Positions 7,566 through 15,431 of a stretch of 64,000 bases of DNA are shown in pieces. The DNA comes from Deltaproteobacteria bacterium. Lineage in GTDB: Bacteria; Desulfobacterota; BSN033; UBA1163. Location: positions 54,913 to 118,912 of the forward strand of contig VGRY01000004.1 in NCBI GenBank assembly GCA_016875195.1, written 5' to 3'. A program made the translations under genes and the position numbers. The notes under the pieces were generated by a model that ran no database searches, had not been told where the DNA came from, and was given only the letters and a program-made list of their open reading frames with translations. Position 1 is the stretch's first letter; each line of letters starts with the position of its first letter.

Positions 7566-8500
7566 GAAGCGCTGGAATCCACACGTTTGGGAATGATGGG
7601 TTCGAGCTCTTTTAACCGGCGGAGGGCGCCGTGAACACCGAGAAGGATAAGCGCCCCTCCCAGAATCTGTTGTATGAAGATCTTTTCTTCCATCCAGAGG
7701 TAATTCACCAGAATGCCCACCAAGGGGATGAAGTAGAGATAGATCATTGACTTCGTCACACCCAGTTTGTCGATCCCTCCATAATAGGAGACATGGCCGA
7801 TGATTCCCGACATCAGGATGGCATATCCCAGAGCCCACCATGATTTTGCACTGACCTGGTTAAGGACGACAGGGGTTGCTAAAAGTGGAACAGCCAGCCA
7901 GAGCACCAGGGAACCGATGATCATGCAATAGCCCATCAGACGAAGCGGGGAATAGATCTTGAGAAGAGGTTTTGACCAGGCGGTAAAGAAGACGGCTGCA
8001 AAGAAGGCAGCGATCAAAGAGATCAGGTCGCCGGGTAGCGTATCGGGAGAGAACCGGAGACTCACCGAGGGTTTCAGAATGATCAGCATCACCCCGACCA
8101 GGGAGAGCAACATATAGAAATACTGCTTCTTTCCAACGAATTCCTTCTCAACGAGATGAACATAGAGAGCGCCCCAGAGAGGCGTGGTTGAAAGGATGAG
8201 GACGGAGTTGGAGGCTGAAGTCAGATTCAGGCCGACCAACCAGAGGATTTGATAAACCCCGATTCCCAGACTTCCTACCCATGTTACTTTCCAGAGATCC
8301 TTCTTTTTGATCGCAATACTTTTTTCCCATTTCCAGGTGAGCAAGAGGACCAGAATGCCACAGAAGGTGAATCGGATGGCTCCAAAGAGGACCGGCGGTA
8401 AATCCACAAAGGCAGATTTGACGATTCCGTAATTGGCTCCCCAGGTCAATACAACAATAATGAGGAGGAGATGACCTACCTTTTGATATTTATCTGACAT
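7424..8500 (-). CDS. DMT-family (EamA) drug/metabolite transporter with a C-terminal read-on tail
   Basis: Inner-membrane transporter with two EamA repeats and ten predicted helices. WGANYGIVKSAF opens the first repeat, and the second ends at IQQILGGALILLGVHGALRRL. Ordinary EamA proteins stop close to that point (about residue 295). Here the frame continues for some 60 residues, the last 47 of them encoded antisense to the ferritin-like gene. The tail is Ser- and Phe-rich with no domain. Loss of an earlier stop codon is the simple explanation. The substrate is unknown. The flavodoxin gene begins upstream on the same strand with 17 bases between them, so co-transcription is likely. Confidence 0.82.
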   Translation of the reverse strand: MSDKYQKVGHLLLIIVVLTWGANYGIVKSAFVDLPPVLFGAIRFTFCGILVLLLTWKWEKSIAIKKKDLWKVTWVGSLGIGVYQILWLVGLNLTSASNSVLILSTTPLWGALYVHLVEKEFVGKKQYFYMLLSLVGVMLIILKPSVSLRFSPDTLPGDLISLIAAFFAAVFFTAWSKPLLKIYSPLRLMGYCMIIGSLVLWLAVPLLATPVVLNQVSAKSWWALGYAILMSGIIGHVSYYGGIDKLGVTKSMIYLYFIPLVGILVNYLWMEEKIFIQQILGGALILLGVHGALRRLKELEPIIPKRVDSSASHRIVFSLFSHSFFFWWSMAICLSSSSISPSISFFPNSSGVTFFIMV

Positions 8501-8517
8501 TGGGGATGTACTCGATG

Positions 8518-9000
8518 TTAGGAAGCCAATTTCTTGCAGAGTTCTGCCACCCGCTTACCTAATTTGCGCCCATTCTCCGATGTTCTATCATCCGGAGCGC
8601 CGACACAGGACACCCCGTAATGGCCAGTTGCTTCCATGGGATCTCCCAGGATCATCATTCCATAGATGAGCATGCACTGGATGATAGAGATCATGGTCGT
8701 CTCTTTTCCGCCCGAGAGATCTCCCGAGGTGGTAAAGACAGCTCCAACCTTATTCTCCATCTTTTTTCGTATTCCTACATATTCATCGAAGATCCGTTTC
8801 AAATCCCAGGCCATCCCCCCGAAATAGACCGGAGAGCCTGCGATGATCCCGGCGGCGTTTAAAAAATCGTCCTTGGTCACTTCTTGAGTGGATTTCAATT
8901 GGGCCTCAGTTCCGGAGACCGAATTGACTCCCTCTGCAATCTTTTCTGCCAGCTTACGGGTATTTCCACCTTTTGAATAGTAAAGAATCAGGACATTCAT
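8518..9000 (-). CDS. Flavodoxin-family / NAD(P)H-dependent FMN reductase-like protein
   Basis: A 160-aa flavodoxin-fold protein, probably an FMN-binding redox partner in the cytoplasm. The phosphate-binding loop is YYSKGGNTRKLAE (about residues 7-19). SPVYFGGMAWDLKRIFDE and TTSGDLSGGKETT match the second and third FMN loops of the WrbA/flavodoxin-like group. Start ATG 9000 follows GAGGAGG with good spacing. It is followed at once by the DMT transporter gene. It is longer than simple flavodoxins only by the GDPMEATGHYG insertion, which is normal for the WrbA-like subgroup. Confidence 0.8.
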   Translation of the reverse strand: MNVLILYYSKGGNTRKLAEKIAEGVNSVSGTEAQLKSTQEVTKDDFLNAAGIIAGSPVYFGGMAWDLKRIFDEYVGIRKKMENKVGAVFTTSGDLSGGKETTMISIIQCMLIYGMMILGDPMEATGHYGVSCVGAPDDRTSENGRKLGKRVAELCKKLAS

Positions 9001-9244
9001 CTTTGTGCCTCCTCAATTTTTTTCACGAATAACACAGGATATACAGGTTTAGCAAGAAAAAGAGGGGTAAGAGTGTCTTAAAAACATTTAGGCTGCCTCT
9101 TAAGCTTTAGAGAGATTCTCTAATTATATACCGCAAGCTGTGGCATTTCTCCTCCATTGTCGTCAATGCAAGGACTTTTCCTTCGAAGGTGACTAAATTC
9201 TGCATGAACCTGTTGCAGAAATTGCTCCTCCACCGGGGAAAAGC

Positions 9245-10426
9245 CTAATCCCCCCCTTCCACTTGTAGTAATCTGCTGTAAACCTTCAGCCGTTCTTCCA
9301 ATAGTTTCTTGTCTGGTAGTTTCGTCAGATATTCTGACACTTGCATTTTATGGGGGCCATGGCGAAGAAGAAGCTCCACGTGTTGTTTCTTTTTTGAGCT
9401 ACAAAGAATCAGACCAACGGGTTCATTCTCATCCTGGCGCACTTCATTTTCTTTAAGCCAGGATAAGTAGAGGTCCATCTGCCCCTTATCGGCTGCGCTG
9501 AATGTACCGAGTTTTAGATCGATGGCCACTAAGCATCTAAGGCCGCGATGGAAAAATAGGAGGTCAAGGAAGTAATCTACATCATCGATCCGCATTGAAT
9601 ACTGACGGCCAATAAAACAGAAGTCGCTTCCCAGTTCTGTCAGGAATTGCTCCAGATTGTGGATGATGGCGGCTTCGAGGTCTTTCTCTGAATAGGCACC
9701 CTTGAGACCGAGGAAGTCGAGGACGTAGGGATCTTTGAAAATGTCCTCATATCGGACCACTTCCGGCGGGCCTTTTTTCTTTTCGATGGCGACGAGCTTG
9801 CGGGTGTTGCTGGAAAGAGCCACTCGCTCAAATAATGCACCATTTATTTGGCGTTCGAGTTCCCTGACAGACCATCGTTTTGTCGCGGTTTGTCCAAAAT
9901 AGAATTTTCGTTTAAGGTAATCGTTCTGGCCGAGTAGTAGCCTATAATGAGACCATCCCAGATGGAAGTGTAGGCGAAAGTCAACCAAGATACGATCTGG
10001 GGATTCAACAGGCACTGCCTGTAGAATTTTTTCATTGGGAAATTGATTAGACAGTGTCTGGCAAATCTTTGCCTCTGCTTCAACCGAGGGGAGCCCAAGT
10101 GAAGATTTGCTAGACACTGTCTGGCAAATCTCAAAAGCTTCAAAAAATCGGCGCATATCTTGCAGATTCGCGCGAGAATAACCTCTACCGTATTCAATAC
10201 ATAAAGGTTGGGACAATTCCTTTAACAGTTTTTCTCCATATCCCGCCCTCTTTTCATTCTTCTGGATGTCCTGTGTGATGATCCGTCCGATGTTCCAATA
10301 GAGATTGACCAGAGCCAAATTAGCCGTAACCGCTGCATGGTGGCGGGACATTTCTATTAAAGAACGAATCTCCGGTAGAATGTTAGGAAGAATTTGTCTT
10401 TTCAATGACTTGACTTCTTTCTTCAT
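9245..10426 (-). CDS. YhcG/DUF1016-family PD-(D/E)XK nuclease, solitary copy
   Basis: A 393-aa protein with an N-terminal YhcG_N domain (RAGYGEKLLKELS about residue 62; YSRANLQDMRRFFE) and a C-terminal PDDEXK nuclease domain. The latter shows FCFIGRQYSM, then a metal-binding Asp in YFLDLLFFH and the D-x-K version of the motif in VAIDLKLG (about 305). YhcG nucleases are commonly found with restriction-modification genes, but none is adjacent here. Between the domains (residues about 98-145) is an insertion containing the repeated text KICQT[VL]S, encoded by a palindromic DNA repeat. The gene is divergent from the SDR gene across an AT-rich region. Confidence 0.85.
   Translation of the reverse strand: MKKEVKSLKRQILPNILPEIRSLIEMSRHHAAVTANLALVNLYWNIGRIITQDIQKNEKRAGYGEKLLKELSQPLCIEYGRGYSRANLQDMRRFFEAFEICQTVSSKSSLGLPSVEAEAKICQTLSNQFPNEKILQAVPVESPDRILVDFRLHFHLGWSHYRLLLGQNDYLKRKFYFGQTATKRWSVRELERQINGALFERVALSSNTRKLVAIEKKKGPPEVVRYEDIFKDPYVLDFLGLKGAYSEKDLEAAIIHNLEQFLTELGSDFCFIGRQYSMRIDDVDYFLDLLFFHRGLRCLVAIDLKLGTFSAADKGQMDLYLSWLKENEVRQDENEPVGLILCSSKKKQHVELLLRHGPHKMQVSEYLTKLPDKKLLEERLKVYSRLLQVEGGD
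10049..10131. repeat. Palindromic in-frame repeat pair inside the YhcG gene
   Basis: A 20-base unit (AGACASTGTCTGGCAAATCT) occurs at 10049-10068 and 10112-10131, one mismatch apart, with a 63-base (21-codon) period. The second copy is the right half of a 29-base near-perfect hairpin (10103-10131, 14-base arms, one mismatch). Confidence 0.8.
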
Positions 10427-10512
10427 GATTTCTCTCTCAGCTTTGAAGTTTTCTCTAAACCAGGTTCATCTCTAAATTGCAATGCGGGGGGTGTCCCCAG
10501 TCATAGTTTACG

Positions 10513-10587
10513 TTCTTATAAGAAACTTATATAAGTGCGGTTAATATATCAAAAAAACGATGTTATGACAAATATTGTAATTACAAT
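10513..10587. promoter_or_regulatory. Divergent regulatory region with three short perfect palindromes
   Basis: The AT-rich 296-base gap between the YhcG gene and the SDR gene holds TTCTTATAAGAA (10513-10524), CTTATATAAG (10526-10535) and ATTGTAATTACAAT (10574-10587), each a perfect palindrome. They may be operators; no regulator is adjacent. Apart from the SDR promoter nothing else is seen in the gap. Confidence 0.4.
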
Positions 10588-10661
10588 AGTTAAGAGTATT
10601 GAAACCTCCCCACTCCCATATCTGGTTATGGCAGGGGATGGGTAACATGCACAGGAAAGGC

Positions 10662-10691
10662 TTCACATTTTGAGATTGGTTCTGTTAGAAT
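10662..10691 (+). promoter_or_regulatory. Predicted promoter for the SDR gene
   Basis: TTCACA (10662-10667), an 18-base spacer and TAGAAT (10686-10691), each one base from consensus. A GGAGGGA ribosome site follows before ATG 10723. Confidence 0.5.
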
Positions 10692-10722
10692 GAGATAAAA
10701 ATTTCAATCTGGAGGGATAGAG

Positions 10723-11580
10723 ATGGAGACAAAGGGAAAGGCGCTGGTGACGGGAGCGAGCAGCGGGATCGGAAGGGAGACAGCCATCAAGCTGGCTAAA
10801 GAAGGCTTTCAAGTAATTGCGGCGGCACGGAGAAAAGAACGTCTCGATGAACTGGCAAGGCAGAATTCGAATATCATTCCAAGACCGGTGGACCTTTCTG
10901 ATTCTAAGGCTATGGAGGATTTTTGTAAAGAATTGTCCAATCTCTCAGAACCTATTACCGTGCTTATCAACAATGCGGGGTTTAGCCTCCGGGGAGCTAT
11001 TGAGGATGTTTCAATCTCTGCGGTGAAGAACCTCTTTGAGGTCAATCTCTTTGGGCTCATTAAGATCACGCAGGCCTGTCTTCCAGGAATGCGTCGTTTG
11101 AGGAAAGGGACGATCGTCAACCTCAGCTCCATCGTGGGGAAATTTCCTTTTCCCACGAGTGGCCCGTATTCCGCAACCAAGCATGCGGTCGAGGCGATCA
11201 GCGATGCCCTGAGAATGGAGGTGCGACCTTTCGGTATTCGTGTCATAACCATCCGACCGGGAGTGATCGGCAGTGAATTTAATGAGACGGCCAACCGATT
11301 GACAGGGGATCTTCTTTCGAGAACTGATCCTGATTACAAGACTGTGTATCAGACGTATGGCGCCGGTATGGGAAAATTGTTCACGAATGTTACGGTTCCG
11401 GGACCAGAGTTGATTGCTGATCTCATTGTTGAAGCTGTGCTCTCAGACTCTCCAAAGGCAGTCTATGCGAAGGGTCCCTTTGTGAAGGAGCTTTTGGGAG
11501 AACGGTTACGACTGGATGATGAAGGTTTTTATGAGTTCATGATGGAGAAGACAGGGTTGAAAGGGTTGGTAGTCGAGTAG
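10723..11580 (+). CDS. Short-chain dehydrogenase/reductase (classical SDR)
   Basis: A 285-aa NAD(P)-dependent oxidoreductase. Features are the cofactor loop TGASSGIG (about residue 9), basic residues after strand 2 (AARRKERL) that favour NADP, NNAGFS (about 89), the catalytic Ser in LSSIVG, and the YSATKHA Tyr-x3-Lys pair (about 150-154), followed by IRPGVI. The substrate is not predictable. The last codons and TAG stop lie in a run of TAGTC words that continues past the gene, so the final residues (LVVE) may be repeat-derived. It converges on the second Liv operon. Confidence 0.85.
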   Translation: METKGKALVTGASSGIGRETAIKLAKEGFQVIAAARRKERLDELARQNSNIIPRPVDLSDSKAMEDFCKELSNLSEPITVLINNAGFSLRGAIEDVSISAVKNLFEVNLFGLIKITQACLPGMRRLRKGTIVNLSSIVGKFPFPTSGPYSATKHAVEAISDALRMEVRPFGIRVITIRPGVIGSEFNETANRLTGDLLSRTDPDYKTVYQTYGAGMGKLFTNVTVPGPELIADLIVEAVLSDSPKAVYAKGPFVKELLGERLRLDDEGFYEFMMEKTGLKGLVVE

Positions 11581-11607
11581 TCGTATCGTCATATAGTCTT
11601 ATTGTCG
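11571..11607. repeat. TAGTC-word repeat, single arm
   Basis: A run of TAGTC words (AGTCGAGTAGTCGTATCGTC...) straddles the SDR stop codon. Near-identical word runs occur at 15302-15337 and 29204-29295. Confidence 0.55.
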
Positions 11608-11634
11608 AAAATAAACTTTTTAAAATCCCTCCTG

Positions 11635-11655
11635 CCTCCCTTTGCCAAAGGGAGG
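11635..11655. terminator. Intergenic hairpin between convergent genes
   Basis: CCTCCCTTT (11635-11643) and AAAGGGAGG (11647-11655) form a 9-bp perfect stem with a 3-base loop. It sits between the ends of the SDR gene and the livF-type gene. The T-runs on both sides are short, so it is probably a bidirectional terminator of moderate strength. Confidence 0.5.
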
Positions 11656-11672
11656 TAAAATATCTCATTATT

Positions 11673-12377
11673 TTAAATACTAATGAGATCCTTGACCTCC
11701 TGGCTCTCAAGAAGTATCGAGGGTGCTCCTTCTTTAAGGATACGGCCGTTTCGGATGATATAGCCGCGGTGGGAAATAGAGAGGGTGAGAGGAATTTCCT
11801 GCTCGACGATGAAAATGGTAGAGCCAGTCTGATTCATCTTCTTCAGGGTGGCGAAGATCTCTTCAATGAACCGGGGCGCAAGGCCCAGAGAGGGTTCGTC
11901 CAGCATCAATAACTTAGGCCTTCCCATGATTGCTCTACCAATAGCCAGCATCTGCTGTTCGCCGCCACTCAGCGTCCCAGCTCTCTGATCTTTTCTCTCA
12001 CTCAATTTCGGAAAGAGGCGATAAGCGCTTTCGAGGCCTTTTTCAATTTCGCCCTTTTCTTTTCTCTTTACATAAGCGCCCAAGAGGAGATTGTCGAGGA
12101 CAGAGAGGGTAGGAAAGATGTGTCGGCCCTGGGGGATATGAATCAACCCTTTTGATACGATCTGATGAGGATTAAGATTAGTGATGTCCTCTTCTTCAAA
12201 GGTGATTCTCCCCTCGGTCGTTTCAGTGATTCCGGAGAGGGTGAGAAGCAGGGTAGTTTTCCCCGCCCTGTTTGGACCGATCAAGGCAATGATTTCTCCT
12301 CTAACAATTTCAAGGGAGACCTCCTTGAGGGCAGGCAATGGACCGTAATGGACAGTCAGTTTTCTTATTTGAAGCAT
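11673..12377 (-). CDS. Branched-chain amino acid ABC transporter ATP-binding protein, LivF type (second system)
   Basis: A 234-aa ATPase. The Walker A reads GPNRAGKTT, with Arg where Gly is usual; the GxxxxGKT pattern itself is intact. GLIHIPQGRHIFPTLSVLDNL, LSGGEQQM, LLMLDEPSLGLAP and the LivF-type Gln switch (FIVEQEIPL) are present. It is the last gene of the second Liv set and is separated from the LivG-type gene by 198 bases that contain one copy of the 110-bp dispersed repeat. The two Liv sets of the window are clearly different in sequence, so they are not a recent duplication. Confidence 0.92.
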   Translation of the reverse strand: MLQIRKLTVHYGPLPALKEVSLEIVRGEIIALIGPNRAGKTTLLLTLSGITETTEGRITFEEEDITNLNPHQIVSKGLIHIPQGRHIFPTLSVLDNLLLGAYVKRKEKGEIEKGLESAYRLFPKLSERKDQRAGTLSGGEQQMLAIGRAIMGRPKLLMLDEPSLGLAPRFIEEIFATLKKMNQTGSTIFIVEQEIPLTLSISHRGYIIRNGRILKEGAPSILLESQEVKDLISI

Positions 12378-12458
12378 TGCTCTTTAGTCTATAAAATCCA
12401 TCGTCAAAGGTTCTTCACCCTTGAATAATGAAAATGTCCTTTCAGGCAAAGTGAAGAG

Positions 12459-12569
12459 GTGAAGGCTATGAAGCCAGTTTGGTAGAAGGACAATGGGTTA
12501 GGGCTAATGATTTAAAACCATTGCCTTTACCCCAAGACGAAACTGGCCTCCTTGCCCTAACCTTAACCC
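12459..12569 (+). repeat. 110-bp palindromic dispersed element, copy 1
   Basis: Lies between the livF- and livG-type genes. It has outer arms GGTGAAGGCTA / CCTAACCTTAACC and inner arms AAGCCAGTTT / AAACTGGCC around ATGGGTTAGGG. Copies 2 (36209-36321) and 3 (50186-50294) have the same order, orientation and length. Confidence 0.7.
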
Positions 12570-12575
12570 AATATT

Positions 12576-13331
12576 TTATTTTCTTACCATATAAGCTTCG
12601 ATCACTCCGGGGTCTTTTTTCACAATATCCGGAGGTCCTTCGGCAAGGAGTTCACCGTTGTTGAGGACCGCCACTTCATCCGCAATCTCCATTACCATTC
12701 CCATATGGTGTTCAATCAGAAAAAGAGTGAATCCGGCCTCTCTCAGACGGGATAGGTTTTCAGCCAGTTGCTTTGCCTCCGGATAGGTCAAACCCGCGGC
12801 AGGTTCATCGAGAAGGATAAGGTCCGGCTTTGCGGCAAGAGCGCGGGCAATCTCCAGTCTCTTCTGCTCACCATAGGAGAGCTGAGAGGCATACCATTTC
12901 CATCGTCCAAAGAGGCCGAGGTGTTCCAGGATTTCTTTGGCCTCTTCCATTGCTGCCTCTTCCCTTTTTCGGGTCCATGGGAGAGAAAGGCCAAAAGAGA
13001 GAATCCCTCCTCTTATTCTCACATGCATTCCGGTCAGAACATTCTCAACAACCGTCATATTCCCAAAGACCTGAAGCGTCTGAAATGTTCTTCCCACCCC
13101 AAGACGAGAGACCTCATGGATTGGCAGGCCGGTAATCTGCTTATCCTTAAAAGAGATTCTACCGGAATCGGGCCTCTCCATTCCACTGATGAGATGGAAG
13201 AGCGTGGACTTTCCAGCTCCATTGGGACCCATCAATCCCTTTACGGTTCCCTTTCGTACCTGAAGGGAGATCCGGTTTAATGCCCTGATGCCATCATAAT
13301 TTTTCACGATCTCTTCCACGTTGAGAAGCAT
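12576..13331 (-). CDS. Branched-chain amino acid ABC transporter ATP-binding protein, LivG type (second system)
   Basis: A 251-aa cytoplasmic ATPase with Walker A (GPNGAGKST), the LivG-type GVGRTFQTLQVFGNMTVVENV, signature LSYGEQKRLEIARAL, Walker B (LILLDEPAAGL) and switch His (FLIEHHMGMV). The start codon overlaps the stop of the LivM-type gene by one base (TGATG), showing tight coupling. It energises import together with the LivF-type partner downstream. Length and motifs are normal. Confidence 0.92.
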   Translation of the reverse strand: MLLNVEEIVKNYDGIRALNRISLQVRKGTVKGLMGPNGAGKSTLFHLISGMERPDSGRISFKDKQITGLPIHEVSRLGVGRTFQTLQVFGNMTVVENVLTGMHVRIRGGILSFGLSLPWTRKREEAAMEEAKEILEHLGLFGRWKWYASQLSYGEQKRLEIARALAAKPDLILLDEPAAGLTYPEAKQLAENLSRLREAGFTLFLIEHHMGMVMEIADEVAVLNNGELLAEGPPDIVKKDPGVIEAYMVRK

Positions 13332-14413
13332 CAGAGTTCCACCTTTTCCCTTCGCTTCTTTCTCCCCAGGTAGCTGATCAGGTAGATCAATCTGACCCTC
13401 AACCGTGTTCCGATTCCATCCGGAAAGAAGATGAGCAGCAGGATCAGGATCACTCCGTAGATGGGGAGGCTGTACTCCTGATAACGGCTGAGCCCATTGA
13501 TCAGAAAGGTAAGAAAGATAGCTCCTGCAATGGGGCCATAAAGATTTCCCATTCCTCCGAGAATGACCATCATGACGATGAGGACGGAGAGGTTGAGGCT
13601 GAAGGTCTCGGGGTTGGCTGTTGACATCACAGAGGCAAACAGGCTTCCTGCCAGTCCGGCAAAGGCCGCTCCGATGACAAAGACCCCGAGCTTGATCCGG
13701 GCCACATCAATTCCAATGACAGATGCACCATCTTCGCTTGCGGCAACTGCCAAAAAAGCCCGCCCCATCTTTGAGCGAATCAGATTTTTAGAGAAGAGAA
13801 CCAGTCCTGATAGAACTCCCCAGATCAGATAGTATTGCTTGAGATAGGTGTCAAAGACAAATCCGGCCAGAGAGAAGAAGGGGATATCGAAGATTCCAAT
13901 CACACCTCCGGTGAGTGTTGGAGACTCTCTCACCAGGACGAGAAAGATTTCACCAAAGCCCAGCGTGGCCAGGGCCAGAAAATATCCTTTCAATTTCAGG
14001 AGGGGTCTTCCGATGAGCCAGGCGAAGAAAGAGGCAATAAGGGCCGATGCCCAGAAAGCGAAGAAGGAGGGAACGCCGTAACGGGTGGTGAGGATGGCTG
14101 TCGTATAGGCGCCGATTCCGAAAAAGGCGGCATGGCCGAGCGAGATCTGCCCGGCATAACCTAAAAAGAGAGTCAGCCCCAGAGCCAGAATTCCGTGAAT
14201 TCCTGATAGAACCATGAGATGGTGAAAATGCGCATCTGACCAGATCAAAGGAAGTAACAGAAGGGTCAGGAAGTAGAAGAGGTCTCTCTTTCTGAAATGG
14301 TACTCCCTCCTGTAGTGGAGCTGTGGATCGGGAATGATCAGAGAGAGAAACCACAGGGCTATTGAGTAAACGAGATCTCTTTTTCTAAATTCTTTTTGAA
14401 ATTGTTTTACCAT
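13331..14413 (-). CDS. Branched-chain amino acid ABC transporter permease, LivM type, with duplicated first membrane segment
   Basis: A 360-aa inner-membrane permease. The LivM signature GQISLGHAAFFGIGAY and the ATPase-contact region VILGGMGNLYGPIAGA are present. The N-terminus is odd: residues 9-39 (beginning FRKRDLVYS) and 40-70 (beginning FRKRDLFYF) are two versions of the same hydrophobic segment with a 31-residue period, so the protein has one membrane helix more than usual. The DNA of the two units has diverged, so the duplication is not recent. A strong AGGAGGGAG lies just before the second unit, but no ATG follows it. The start overlaps the LivH-type gene by 7 bases. Confidence 0.88.
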   Translation of the reverse strand: MVKQFQKEFRKRDLVYSIALWFLSLIIPDPQLHYRREYHFRKRDLFYFLTLLLLPLIWSDAHFHHLMVLSGIHGILALGLTLFLGYAGQISLGHAAFFGIGAYTTAILTTRYGVPSFFAFWASALIASFFAWLIGRPLLKLKGYFLALATLGFGEIFLVLVRESPTLTGGVIGIFDIPFFSLAGFVFDTYLKQYYLIWGVLSGLVLFSKNLIRSKMGRAFLAVAASEDGASVIGIDVARIKLGVFVIGAAFAGLAGSLFASVMSTANPETFSLNLSVLIVMMVILGGMGNLYGPIAGAIFLTFLINGLSRYQEYSLPIYGVILILLLIFFPDGIGTRLRVRLIYLISYLGRKKRREKVEL

Positions 14414-15297
14414 CGCCGGCTATCGATAAAGGGTGAACCCAAGATCCCCTTCGGTCTTATGTAGAGAATGAGAAGCAGAACAATAAAAGCGATTGCATCC
14501 TTATATCCCGAGGGGATGAAAGCGACACTCAGAGATTCCACCACTCCGAGGGCAAACCCTCCGAGAATGGCGCCGCTATGCTTTCCCCAACCTCCTAAGA
14601 CTGCGGCGATAAATCCCTTCAGTCCAATGAGGGTCCCGGAATGATAACTCACATAGAAGATGGGTGTGATAAAGATTCCTGCGATAGAACCAATTCCTGC
14701 GCTGACACCAAAAGCGAGAAAGATCATCAGATTTCTCGAAATCCCTGAAAGATCAGCGCCGAGGGGATCGGTTGAGCTTGCCTCCATTGCTTTTCCAAGC
14801 AGGGTGCGTTGGGAAAGAAAATAGAGGAAGAGAAGAACCAGGAAGGTGGCTCCCATGACAAACAGGCTTTGGGCGTGGATGGAGACCTTCCCTATCTCGA
14901 AAAGTCCAGATCCTGAAAATGGTGGCAGGGCCTTTGGAAGAGTACCAAAGAGGAGTGCGCTCGTGCTGCTCAGAAAGAGGGCAGCGCCGAGTGTGGCCAT
15001 GAGGAGGATGGGAAGGGAGGCTTTTCGCAAAGGATAGATGACGAGGAGATGAAGAAGGAAGCCGATAAGGATGACGATCAGAATGGCGAAAAGCGCAGCC
15101 AGAGGGTAGGGGAGATGGACCCCTCTGAGAAAGAAGAAGGTCGTCATACCTCCTAACATGACAAACTCCCCCTGGGCAAAATTGATGATCTGGGAGGCTC
15201 TTGCAATTGTGACAAACCCCAACCCAACGAGGGCATAGATGGCTCCGAAGGTGATTCCGGATATGAGGAGTTGAGGGATGGTTTGCCAGAGGTCCAT
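14407..15297 (-). CDS. Branched-chain amino acid ABC transporter permease, LivH type (second system)
   Basis: A 296-aa inner-membrane permease with the LivH signature IINFAQGEFVMLGGM (about residue 36), the RTLLGKAMEASSTDP loop (about 167) and the ATPase-contact stretch AVLGGWGKHSGAILGG (about 234). It lies 134 bases downstream of the binding-protein gene, behind a hairpin that could reduce read-through. It overlaps the LivM-type gene. The order binding protein, LivH, LivM, LivG, LivF is the classical one. Confidence 0.9.
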   Translation of the reverse strand: MDLWQTIPQLLISGITFGAIYALVGLGFVTIARASQIINFAQGEFVMLGGMTTFFFLRGVHLPYPLAALFAILIVILIGFLLHLLVIYPLRKASLPILLMATLGAALFLSSTSALLFGTLPKALPPFSGSGLFEIGKVSIHAQSLFVMGATFLVLLFLYFLSQRTLLGKAMEASSTDPLGADLSGISRNLMIFLAFGVSAGIGSIAGIFITPIFYVSYHSGTLIGLKGFIAAVLGGWGKHSGAILGGFALGVVESLSVAFIPSGYKDAIAFIVLLLILYIRPKGILGSPFIDSRRW

Positions 15298-15301
15298 TAT
15301 T

Positions 15302-15337
15302 TAGTCTTTAGTCGAGTAGTCTTACCGTCTGATAGTC
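15302..15337. repeat. TAGTC-word repeat, single arm
   Basis: TAGTCTTTAGTCGAGTAGTC and two more diverged words lie between the Liv binding-protein and LivH-type genes. The words are shared with 11571-11607 and 29204-29295. Confidence 0.55.
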
Positions 15338-15366
15338 AAATGATGATGCCATCCGTTGGTAAAATA

Positions 15367-15398
15367 AAAGGGTGGAGCCATGAAGCCATCCACCCTTT
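15367..15398 (-). terminator. Attenuator-like hairpin after the Liv binding-protein gene
   Basis: AAAGGGTGGA (15367-15376) pairs perfectly with TCCACCCTTT (15389-15398). On the minus strand it is followed by TTATTTTA. Sitting between the binding protein and its permease, it could keep the binding protein more abundant than the membrane parts. Confidence 0.6.
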
Positions 15399-15431
15399 AT
15401 ATTTATCTCTATTCTCTTCTTTCTTCAACCT

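Noticed and set aside
9195..9225. TTCTGCA/TGCAGAA hairpin as terminator of the YhcG gene
   Set aside because: The stem is only 7 bp with a 9-base loop and has no T-run on the minus strand.
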